A stretch of 64,000 nucleotides of DNA from Phorcus lineatus (lineage: Eukaryota; Mollusca; Gastropoda; Trochida; Trochidae), in the NCBI GenBank assembly GCA_921293015.1, contig OV121081.1, positions 53,655,877-53,719,876 of the forward strand, read 5' to 3'. Of this stretch, positions 52,958 to 63,800 are shown one piece after another (position 1 is the first letter of the stretch; each line of letters begins with the position of its first letter). The notes under the pieces are model-generated. The model was not told the origin of the DNA and did no database searches. It was given only the letters and a program-made list of their open reading frames with translations. A program made the position numbers and the translations under genes.

Positions 52958-53183
52958 TACAATTTTACAACTTAAAATTCTTTATACGAGAACCAGTGCT
53001 CAAACAAATAATGACGGTTAGTCAGAAGTGTTGCGCTGCGCTTGACACGGGAACGTGCACGCGCTAAGCGGATATACGTCATCTCATGACGTAATTTTGG
53101 CGAGCCTCTGCAAGTGACGCTTCTATCGAGCACTTCACTTTCGGACTTTCAGGCGTTAGGACGCAACAAAATTGGGATTTATA
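52958..53183 (+). repeat. Ngaro A2 repeat
   Basis: Second copy of A, directly after B1. The B1/A2 junction GGATAAATACAAT preserves the form of a circularised element's joint. Confidence 0.93.
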
Positions 53184-53252
53184 CCTCCACCTCCCCAGCC
53201 TCCTCCTCTTAGGATAAAAATGTAATGTGTGTATCTACATAAATGTCGCTGC

Positions 53253-53507
53253 CTAATTTACCCTCACCTTTGGGGAATAAATTTGGCAAATTACTTATTT
53301 TAAAATGTTCAAGTTCAAATTGGTAAATATTATGATATTTACTCATATTATGGATTATTATAAGTACCGCTCCAGGGCGGTATTCATACCATATATTTGT
53401 TAATAAACTTGTCCGCTTTATGCGGGACTTTACAACAAGTTTCTCTTGACTTTTCTTCCCCAAATAGAACTAGACAGCCTCAGGTAATTCTCGGGTTTGA
53501 GGATAAA
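53253..53507 (+). repeat. Ngaro B2 repeat (element right end)
   Basis: Second copy of B; the satellite resumes at 53508. Confidence 0.93.
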
Positions 53508-54242
53508 ATAGTTTAATTAGTATCTAATGAAAGGTAATTCTATCTTCTAAACGTTTATATAAGTTTGATAATAGTAGCATCTTTTATGTAAATGTTACGC
53601 GCTAGTAAAGTGACCCTCCCTCCAAGTTCATTTGCTACTACACTAAGGCCAATCTGCAACTGTCTATCCGTTCAGCGAGCATTTCTTACATCGCTGTATC
53701 TTAGTAATGGAATCTCATAAAATAATGTAATTAGCATCTAATAAAAGGTTATTCTATCCCCTTAACGTATATATAAGTTTGATAATAGTAGCATCTTTTA
53801 TGTAAATGTTACGCGCTAGTAAAGTGACCCTCCCTCCAAGTTCATTTGCTACAACACTAAGGCCAATCTGCAACTGGCTATCCGTTCAGCGAGCATTTCT
53901 TACATCGCCGTATCTTAGTAATGAAATCTCATAAAATAGTGTAATTAGTATCTAATGAAAGGTAATTCTATCCTCTAAACGTATATATAAGTTTGATAAT
54001 AGTAGCATCTTTTATGTAAATGTTACGCGCTAGTAAAGTGACCCTCCCTCCAAGTTCATTTGCTACAACACTAAGGCCAATCTGCAACTGGCTATCCGTT
54101 CAGCGAGCATTTCTTACATCGCTGTTTCTTGGTATTAGAATCTCAAAAATAGTGTAATTAGTATCTAATGAAAGGTAATTCTATCCTCTAAACGTTTAAT
54201 ATAAGTTTGATAATTGTAGCATCTTTTATGTAAATGTTACGT
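53508..54242 (-). repeat. Right satellite arm, part 2: about 3.5 monomers after the Ngaro insertion
   Basis: Resumes with ATAGTTTAATTAGTATC at the exact monomer position interrupted at 46359. CAGCGAGC at 53673, 53887 and 54101. The outer end breaks off mid-monomer at AAATGTTACG. Confidence 0.93.
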
Positions 54243-54573
54243 TTTCAATTACGGTAGAGTTTGATTGTACTCTTTTCACAATTTCAAAACTAGCTGCCAA
54301 TTTAGGTCTCAAATTAAATGTAATCCTTCGGGTTTTTTAGTTTTTTTTACAAATATGTGATTCTTTAATAACTAATAATATTGGAGGTACGAATAAAATT
54401 CACCCTCGAAATTTATTTGCTAGAGATTTTATCAGATCATTGAATTGGCTATTTCTACACGAGTTGATAAAATCGCACAATAAACATATACTTGATGAGA
54501 AATAATTTTAAATGTGAATGCATGTACACGCCGTTTATTTTAACTTCGTTTCAATTTTGTCGTATATAAACCT
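54243..54573. other. Right spacer between arm and terminal repeat
   Basis: AT-rich. Around 54387-54509 a short open stretch weakly recalls the segment before RNase H in DIRS/Ngaro elements, possibly a fossil scrap of an older one. Otherwise nothing recognised. Confidence 0.35.
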
Positions 54574-54687
54574 TCGTATCACAAATGCGCTTTTACAAGA
54601 AGGTACGGATAGACCGCAAGTCCATACAAGTCGATAACAGACCACATTTTGAATGCTCGCTGAGCGGTTAGTATTTAGCGTGAAACC
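54574..54687 (-). repeat. Right terminal inverted repeat
   Basis: Reverse complement matches 26407-26520, including CCGCTCAGCGAGCATTC and TTATCGACTTGTATG. It now forms the sequence immediately upstream of CEP120. Confidence 0.8.
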
Positions 54688-54698
54688 AGCAAGCATGG
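54684..54698. repeat. Right target-site word of the giant element
   Basis: AACCAGCAAGCATGG, matching 26394-26408. It continues into CEP120 leader as AAGCATGGCGG, a YY1-like promoter word, suggesting the empty site was in a start-proximal promoter. Confidence 0.75.
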
Positions 54699-54771
54699 CG
54701 GATGTTTTCGAAATTTATGACAACTAAAAAGTGTTATATGAATGTGATTTCAAGACAAGCTTTCTGTTATA
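54684..54771 (+). promoter_or_regulatory. CEP120 leader with YY1-like word and upstream short frame
   Basis: Host sequence resumes here after the giant element. AAGCATGGCGG (54691-54701) resembles a YY1 site. An ATG at 54695 opens a 10-codon upstream frame (MADVFEIYDN) ending at 54727, 44 bases before the CEP120 start. Whether it is transcribed now depends on where the start lies relative to the insertion. Confidence 0.4.
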
Positions 54772-54817
54772 ATGACGGGGAAAGAGCGATTTCTTGTTGT
54801 GATATCAGTTTTAGAAG
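54772..54817 (+). CDS. CEP120: CEP120 coding exon 1
   Basis: 46 bp coding for [15 protein letters not shown] plus one base. The ATG has A at -3. Donor G|GTAAAA. Matches human LLIVVSILEG in the first C2 strand. Confidence 0.9.
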
Positions 54818-57800
54818 GTAAAATGTTTGTGATTTTGTTCACCAAGGTGCTGTGATTTGTAGCTTATCAAAAAACGCACCTGCGAGTACTTGTCTGATCT
54901 CGTTTCTGAGAGCAGCGCTATGACACATTGTCATTGAAAGCAAAACTTTTCCTTGAATAATCTCATTTATACACACACGCACATATATATTGTGAAATTT
55001 AGAATGTCTTGTTTCAAATTATGAAAAAACCACCCTTTTACAGACATTTGTAGTTTTCATGTAAACATTCCCTAAATGATTGTCCCATACAAAATGGTTT
55101 GCTTTTGAAAACTTAGTAAAACCGACACATTAGGATGATAAACTATTGTATTTTACCAAACCATCATCTTTAATATCCAAACATTTTCGGCAACAACAAT
55201 AACAAAGATAGGTTACAGCTTTCATGCAAGTGAGTTAAGTGATAATTGGAATATATATAACAATATATTTGCAAGAATGACTTGTTTAAATTTTGAATTG
55301 AATTTTGATTTTCTTGCACTTTCAAATATTTTCAATTTCATGGCATTCCTTTTATCCAAATAAAACTATTGTATTTTGACAGCTTGGTCAACATGATCCT
55401 GTTAAAAAAAGTTGCTTATGCAGGTCAATAAGAGTTTATTCTTAAACAGAATATCATCACTTAAAAAAGAAAGAAATAGTTTGTAAATGTCCAGATGTAA
55501 CCGTTTGCTGTGTTTAGAATTATTCTCAGTGTCATTCATAATGACACATTCTGGTTTAAACAAATAGTAAAAGGAATACTGACCAAAATGCAGGCCAGCC
55601 TGACAATTGTTTATCTGTCAAAGGTTATTTTAATGCAACCTTACTTCTGACACTGAATTCCAAGCAACAATAGCCTTTTTCTTTTCTGAATCAATACTAT
55701 CTGTTATGATGTAAGCAAAACAATCCTGAAATAATCTTAAACCTTGCATATCCACAACTTATCTTTATTTAATGAAATAGATTAAGAAATACTAAAACAC
55801 TGGATCACTGTTTATTGATCTATGTGAAATAGGTCGCAAGTTTCCAAAGAGGGCACGCCACAAGATCATTGCAGAAGCTCGGTTTGATGGAGAATTACTT
55901 GCCACAGATCCTGTAGATCACACAGAAAATCCTGATTTTACTCAAGAACTAGCATGGGAGCTGGACAAGAAGGCACTTCAACAACACCGGCTGCAGAGGA
56001 CATCTATTAAGATCCAGTGTTATGCATATGACACTCAGAGCACTTTGAAAGAAGCAATTGGTTATGTGATTCTTGACCTGAGAGCAGCTACAACAAATAA
56101 ACAGGTATATCTATTTCTCTAGCATAATCTCCCTATTGAGACTACTCAAGTCAGTTTCAGGTAACCACTGTAAAAAGAGGGCCATATTTATCAGTTCTTT
56201 CAAAAACCTCTAGCAGCATCCTGTCTCAGGGTAAGACGTCTAGCTTACGCTCCACTCTTCTTACTCTCGGTGTAAACACAGGTATAAACACAGGTATAAA
56301 CTTCGCACTGTGCCCTATGATTCAGCCAATCATATACTTTTATTGCGATGTTTGCAATTAAATTAAAGCCAACAAAAGAGAGCCTCTCAAACTGCTGTTG
56401 CTTTTGCTCTTCCGCAAATTTTTGTGATTCTATTTAGTTTATTGCAGTAAATAAAAAATAATTCCCATGAAATGATATTCGCAATTCATTAAAATCTTGC
56501 AATAAACTTTAGATGATTCAGTTTTGATGGATCGATTTGATTTTCAAAGGGATGGGCGCTGCCATATGAAATTGACGACATACCTTTCAAGTCATTGGTT
56601 GACTATTTTTAGAAAGTTTGTAGGTCATAGGTCACGGCGCGAAGTTTATACCTGGTTTTATACTCAGGATTAGAATAGTGGAGTGTAAGCTATACGTCTT
56701 ACCCTGAGACAGGATGCTCTAGCAGAGAAACTTTGCAGCAGGCTTATCATCCTTGTTTCTACAGTCAAGTACTGTCTTACATATCCCACTGCATTCTTTC
56801 ATGTATTGTTCAGGTCTTGGAATTCCAGTCTTATCATCTGTTACAGAAACTCTATAAATGCTCAACTTGAAATGTTCAGCTCTTTTTGGGAGAAAATGTT
56901 GTTATGCCTCCCCATAACTTATTATAGTTTTATCAGTCTTACTTTTGCACATGCAAGGGAAATCATACAGTGGCTCATATTTGTTATTCAATACTCATTC
57001 ACTTAGCAAAATATTGCTCCCTCCTGAAATGACCAATTTATCATGTCACATATCACCCAGTTCTCAACATTCATTGGTGAATTACCTCTCTATATTGAAC
57101 ATTAGGTTTCTTGTATTTCCCTCAATTCATCCTAGGTCATAAATTCAACATTATGTTAATGCCAATGCCTGACAGTGTTTTGGTGACGTTTGTTCATTTC
57201 TAAACATGATTTTCTAAAGTTTACCATTGAATTTGATATCAGGTTGCAAAATGGCATCAGATTCTTCACTCCAAGTACCACAAGTCAAAGCCAGAGATGC
57301 GTCTTGCACTATACCTGGATGATGACAAAAGCTCCTCAACAGGGCTGTTGCCAGGTATTAGCCCTGTCAGGATGATAGGTAGGTTTCCCATAGCAACTCC
57401 TTTGTGGTGACACCATCAGATGCGGTTTCAAATTTAATCTTTTTGACTTTGACCTTTATGCAGTGAGTATTTTCTGACAAACCTTAATCTTGGCCAGAAC
57501 ATTGATAGGTTTCTGATTCTTAACTGTCATTCATGTGAATAGAGCACATGAGATAAAAGTTTGTTTTACCTACAGAACACTTTGGTTTTTGAATGATAAT
57601 ATCTTGAGCATTTGGTTGACCACACATATCTTGTTCTATAGTTATGTGGTGCTAGTTTACATTCTCAATCAGGAGCATATGTTTTATGGGTACTAGGATC
57701 AAATATTTATTTCAAGATCCAGGGATTATTCTAACTAGTCTATGAGTCAGAGTCTCTGTGTTTTTTATCAACTTTTAGTACTATTTGTGTTATCCAATTA

Positions 57801-60800
57801 AAGTGTTGTGGCTATAATAAATCATCCACTACATACAAGATCTGTTAAAAAATTTCTATTGATATTTTTTATCGTTGTGAAACTACACAGTCACTTTTAA
57901 GTTTGAAATGCCAAGTTATAAAGTTTACACCTGTCTCTGACTCATATCCAATAATTATTGTTTGTTATTTTGGAAGCCTATGTAACCTTATGATTGATAC
58001 ATGACATTAACTGATGGCTCTCCATAGATCAAGTCGATATGGTGAAAGGCCTGGAGCCTCACACATTGAAACCAGCGCTGAACGAGGAAGAGGGATACTA
58101 CCAGATCGGACCTGCCAAGAAGCACACTGAGCAGTTTGTCCTGTCTGTCACAATTGCCTATGCTTCTAACTTAGCTCAGGTTTGTGTCCATTATTTTCTT
58201 ACATTTGTGACAATTTTATGCAATTTTCTACTTTATTTCTACATCAACTTTATGGTACAGATTTAGTTGCTTCAGCTCTCGTTGTAGTTTTAGTTTGACT
58301 TGCCTTTACTGCGATAATGTTACAGTTTCTTATCCTGATACAAGATACTCTTTGAATATTGATGAATGGAAGTAATCTCATCTTGCTTAACTTCTGCATA
58401 CAAATATTCTGACTACATGGCACTTCAATAACTGTCTTCTTGCTTTGACAAAAATCTCTTCACCTCTTCTCTAATCTACTCAAATCTACTCAACCTACAA
58501 ACATAACCTCACCTCAGTGTATAGAAATTACTCTTTCTGATCTCATCTATCTGCCGACCTGGCTCAAGTGCATTCACTACAGATAACCATGACTGAACTA
58601 GACTTAAAGGGATTTCCTCATTTGGGTGCCATCTTCACACAAATCATCCTGTCTCATCTCTTCTCGACGCAATAATTACCTTGATTAAACTCAACTCGTA
58701 CTACCAATCATCTTGTCTCTGGTGTCCTTCTGTCTGGTGTCCTTGACCTGATGAAGGGAAACATAGGTCTCCTGATACGTAACTGATAAAATCTCATTCA
58801 CTATGCCATAGTTATGTGTCTCAGTAAGATATGACCCTTCATTTGTCTGGGCTCAAGTCATAGCACCTTACCTCCCAGAGTTGTCTCATTACAAATTGCC
58901 CCAAGTCACCTTGACCCAACTCAACTCACTGCAAATCACCTTGTCTGAACTCAACTAGAAGCATATCACCTCCTCATGTCATCTTAACACAAGCATCATC
59001 TCATCTCCTCACTCCTCAGGATCAGTATTTAGGAAATATTGCTTAGTCAACACTGGCCAGCAAGGCTGCTGGTTTCAATAGTTTACAAGCCCTCCTCAAA
59101 CTTTAACAGCCTGCATAGTTTACTGACACATAGGATATCGAAAATCACACAAGCCAGATGGCATCTTTTGGACCTGGCTTCATCTTTAGTTATCCAGCAA
59201 TTATTGGCTAACCATCAGAAACTGTACAACACCTATTCTCAACTAAAATCACAACAAATCCCCTTATATGAATCTAAACACAAGTCATTCAATGTCATGA
59301 CCTCTCTCACGACTTGTGTACAGTTGTATAAAAATTTCCTATTTATAGCTGATCCCCAGCACATTGAGGTTGCCTGCTGGCAGTGGAGGCTATTTCTTCT
59401 ACTTCTCTCTACTGGGCAACGATGTCACCAATGAGAGCTTCACCGATCTCATCAATCCCAACTTCCCTGCAGAACGAGCCTCAGTCAGACTGCGGAGCAG
59501 TGTGGACGCGCTGAGAGTCTTCTTCTCAAGTCAACCAGGCATACAGGTGGGAGCAGCAAAATATACCTTGAACTCTGAATATAGTTGAAAGTTATTTTGA
59601 TCAAAGTAATGGAGACTAGTCTATTTCTTGACTTTGGCTTTCACCACCAACCAATGAGAATTTCACAAAATGTACTGCTGCCCTTTCTAGAATTAAGTTG
59701 GGAAATAATCTTTTGTGCACAATTATGTCAGATTGGCAATTTTGTGTTGGATATATATCCATTGAAGATAACTGTAGCATTATAAGAGACATTAAAATCT
59801 TTACGCTATCTACATAGGTTAGTTTCTCTGATAAAGGATTCAAGATACTTTCTATTCAAAGGCTAATCTTGACCTAAAAAATGCTTTTTACCAGTGTGGT
59901 ATTGATCAATATCATGAAGAAAAGAATCAAAGGAAGCACATTTCAACAATTATATTTGTTACCATGAAAATGTGAAATTGTATACTAGCGTTAAGACCTG
60001 ACCTGTTTGCTACTGTTTTTGCAACCAAGCAACCAGTCCATGATGGGTCTTACACTTCTCTAGTAAAATGTTCTCTACTATCAATTTTGTGTGTTTCGCA
60101 TCTCTTGCAATGTGCAGATCCACCTGTGTTGTGGAGACCAGTCTCTGGGCAGCTGTGAGGTCACTCTCACCTCTCTTCTGAAGAAGGGAAGTATGGAGAT
60201 CTACATGAAACCAGTGAGCCAGGATGGAGCTTATCAGGTATCTTTGTTGTGCAACAATTACAGTTGGGCTATTTAAATACAAAACGTGAACTCAGGGACA
60301 GGCTTTCATTACTTGTTGTGACCAAACTGCACTAGAACTAAGGTTATTTTGTTGATTGTAATAAGTTCCAATCTTCTTTAGGAAAAAATAAACAAAATGA
60401 TTAAAGAAGGTGAGAAAGAGTGTCTTTAATAGATAATATAAACTTCACAAGGACAGGCTTTTAATTTGGCTGCAAAATTTATCAGTGAGTCTTGACATTA
60501 ATTACATGACTGCTTATAATTTAAACCTTCAGACGACGAATATTGCACCAGTGATCAAGCCAGGCTGCAGGATTACGGGATTGATGCTTAGTATTTGAAT
60601 TTAGAATAATATTAGAATATTAGAATTTTGACACCAAAATCACCTGTTTGCGCCCCTAGGCCGCATTGAATTTATTAAACTCTGAAATCAGTTTTGTGAT
60701 TGTCTTTAAATAAAACTGTTAACTAGAAATAAGAAAACTCAATTCATCAAAACGATCGAAACAATGTTAACTAAATCTGGAAGTTTATCATTTATCATTC

Positions 60801-63800
60801 ACAATGTCATGGTTATTTCCATCAATTGAAGAAGCTGAATGTTTTTCGAATGTTATCAAAGCTATCACTGAAGTGAGTTCTGCATTCTCTGTAAGGAGTA
60901 AATCTGGTAGTTTTGATATCCATTGGGAATATTTACGATCTTCAAAAGTTTTATCAAAGTATTCAACTTTTTCAAAGATTGGGATATTCTTATATTTGAC
61001 ATTTTATTTGGATTTTAATGGCCACATGGCGAGCACATGTCAACAATCAGTCAATCATGGTGGGGAAAAATGGGTCTTATGTCAAAATTATAAAGTAAAT
61101 AGTTTAACAAAAAAAAACAATTTGTGTTTATAATAACAATATAGAAATAAATATTGATGAAGATTGATAAAACATTTCTCAGATATTTTTAAGATAAAGC
61201 TAGAAGGAATTTGTATTTTGTAGTTCCTTATGATAGAATGTTCTAAAAGAACTTTGAGGCTTGAGAAATGAACTAATTTAGCAGGTTATCTAAAAGAGCT
61301 TTGCATGTCTGATCATTATACAAATTTTGTAAAATAAAACAAGACGGTTCTAATTTTAACTTTTAAAAAATTGAACTGCCTTAGAAGTAGATTCGGGGCC
61401 GTCATAATTATCCAGATGCCCCGTCATTTTTTAATGTATATATTTTGTGTCCATGGTTTATCAGAAATAAGACAAAAACCCTGATGAGGAATTAAGAATA
61501 ATTTTATGTTATTTCTTAAATATTTCAACAGTAATCTAGCTGATTAGGAGAAACAAGAGGTATATTAGTAAGTAGAATATTCCCTATCATGTACATAACA
61601 TAAGTGTTGATAGAAATGGAATCTTTGTTGTATTTTCAGTTGATCCCTCCCAATAAGACAAAGCAGCAGATGCCGCCTATGGCCTCAGACCTTACACCTT
61701 CAGTAGGAGTCTCTATTGTCTTGAGGAAAGAAGATATGGTAAGTTTATAATTCCTTCATTAATATCTTTTTCAGAGATGTTATCTATCTGTGCAGTGTCT
61801 TTTATTTATTTTAGGTCATCACACCTCAAAGTGTAAAGACTCGTGTAAACTTAGGCACTAGAGCATGCTTTTTCGGATAAAATTGGTCATTTTTAGACAA
61901 ATGAGGACATCGGCACTCACTTCAGTTTTCTATTGATACATTTAATACTAATAATTGTTTACAATTGACCAGCAATCAACATTTAATAAGTGAAGACGGC
62001 TGAAATCAGTTTAAAGATATAAAAAATCTATGGTTAGCTGTACAAAAAATGGACAGTTGAAAACGGCTGAGCTAGTGAAAATTTCAGGTTTTGAATTTAC
62101 TTTAAAAGCACTAGTGCACGCTTTTACATTTTAAATTGGCTATTTTAAGGTTTAAGAGGACTTATGCATTCACCTAAGCTTTCTATAAATGCAAAGAAAC
62201 ACTTAAAATTCTATACAATCAACAATGTAAAATTCTATGCAATCAACAATGTAAAAGTTTAGACAGCCGCTGTCGGCTTGGACATATAAAAAATCTATGG
62301 TCAGCTGTGCACAAAACAAATAAATTATGGACAGTTGAACATGGCTGAACTAGTATTATGTGCAGCTATTGAATTTACCTAAACTCTGAACTGAGAACAA
62401 AGAATGAAATATGTTTTATGAAAGCAATGTTGTAAATAAACCGATTTAATAACACAGCATTAGCATTGTTATTAGATTGACCAAAGCGGCTGCCGTTTCC
62501 GCTTTTCTGGTTATAAGCAAAATTTTAATATTTCCAATATCGTAGTTTATGCGGATTTAAAGTTACGTTGCATTAAATACTTCCGGCCTTTAAAAATCAA
62601 CTTTACTACCTGAATACGTAAGTATTTGTTAAAGAACTTACGAGGTAGATTACGTGAGTGAGGATCGTGAGTAATATCGAGTGACATGCAGTATCTGTGC
62701 ATTCGTTGTGTCTAAAATTTAAGTCTGAACTGGGAACAAAGTATGAAATATTGATTACATTAACAATCTTGTAACTTGACCGACTTCATAAACATAGTAT
62801 TTGCATTATTATTGCACTGACCAAAGCCACTAGTTTGCAAGGTAAGTTACCTGGGTGCAAATCATAAGAGGAATTGAGACATATGCATTATCTGCATTCA
62901 AGTTAATCGCGATAACCTGTACCTTTTTTCAAGGTCAACACAACTACAGTATATAATGGGAGATTTTGCAGAGCAGTCAATTATGGTGACCTTTACCTCA
63001 CATTTCATTTACAAGGAAATATAGAATTTTTTTCAAACTTAACCAATCAATATCAAGTATACAGAGATACCATGCATGTTTGATATTCAAATTGGAAGTG
63101 CAGTACATTATCGAAATACATAATGTTTCTGAGCTTTTGCTTACACTTTCATCAGCTGATGTGTGGGGGCATACAAAAGATGGATAAGAATTCATACAAT
63201 AATGCTTAACAAAGAAATAATTTTATCAGTTATTGGTAAACTCAATTACAGAATATTTCATGCAATGAGGATGTCGAAGATGCATTAAAAAATTACTTCA
63301 TAAACAACAGGAGATACTGGGTGGGGGTATGCAAGTCACAAACATACAAGTTTATTATTTGTAGGCTCTTCCAATCTAATGTCAGAACTTACCCAAAATT
63401 TTCTCAGACGTCAACTGTGGTTTTGGTTGACATGACTTTGCAATGTCTTATATACACATAGCAGTCAGTGAATTAGTACCTGAACATTTTAGAAATGATT
63501 GCAGTTAGACTTGTTAAACAATTTGAATCTCAAAAGTCACAGTTAATAATCTAAAAAGTTTGCACATTTGTTTCAAATGGACTTTTTCGAGCTGGTCTTC
63601 AATTTCAGGCAACAACAACACCAGTAAAAGATCAAGTAGGGGGTGCTGGAATAACAAATGTTGGTGCGTCTCCTGTGTTAAAAACTCCAGCAAAGCAACC
63701 CGTCACCCCGCCAAGGGAGATAACTCTGCAAGAGAAATCTCACAAACCAGAGAAGCAGCAGCAACAGCAACCAAAGCCTAAAGCTACAAGTAATGAAGAG

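Larger units (their letters stand above)
46360..53507 (+). mobile_element. Ngaro-type tyrosine-recombinase retrotransposon, looks whole
   Basis: 7148 bp, inserted in the right satellite arm. Layout is the classic split direct repeat: A1 46360-46585, coding region, B1 52703-52957, A2 52958-53183, a 69-bp spacer, B2 53253-53507. A1/A2 (226 bp) and B1/B2 (255 bp) look identical, so the copy is very young. Coding order is SGNH hydrolase, gag-like, RT-RNase H and tyrosine recombinase. There is no methyltransferase, which argues for Ngaro over DIRS proper. No target duplication: the arm word CTCATAAA meets the element, and the B end GGATAAA meets the resuming arm, as expected for recombination of a circular intermediate at ATAAA. 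Confidence 0.93.
26407..54687. mobile_element. Giant foldback-like DNA element with satellite arms (28.3 kb)
   Basis: Both ends carry a ~113-bp imperfect inverted repeat beginning GGTCCACGCTAAATA (left) and GGTTTCACGCTAAATA (right, read inward). The host word ACCAGCAAGCATGG lies in the same orientation at both outer edges. Because the repeat tip is TGGT/ACCA, the target duplication can be read as 7 to 15 bp. A GG start gives 9 bp (AGCAAGCAT), as in Foldback and Mutator-like elements. Within are two inverted arms of ~214-bp monomers, a 5.1-kb centre and a nested Ngaro element (without it, about 21.1 kb). No transposase is visible, so it is non-autonomous or has lost its gene. It sits between CSNK1G and CEP120. 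Alternative: an inverted duplication of promoter sequence, but that would not explain the direct host word at both ends. Confidence 0.72.

Noticed and set aside
52665-53463. Two near-identical minus-strand frames of 82-84 codons
   Set aside because: They are shadows of the B1 and B2 repeats of the Ngaro element.
54387-54509. Weak resemblance to a DIRS/Ngaro segment next to the right terminal repeat
   Set aside because: Too short and too diverged to call as an element; mentioned only as a possible fossil scrap.
26407-54687. Polinton/Maverick or other large virus-like element as the identity of the 28-kb unit
   Set aside because: No polymerase, integrase, capsid or packaging ATPase reading was found, and the interior is satellite. 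The only retroelement genes belong to the nested Ngaro and a decayed LINE.
26407-54687. Simple inverted duplication of the promoter instead of a transposon
   Set aside because: The word ACCAGCAAGCATGG is in direct, not inverted, orientation outside both ends. A plain inverted duplication would flip it.
60804-61133. 109-codon open frame in CEP120 intron 6
   Set aside because: No recognisable domain, AT-rich, and not joined by splice sites in the CEP120 frame; not supported as a gene or exon.
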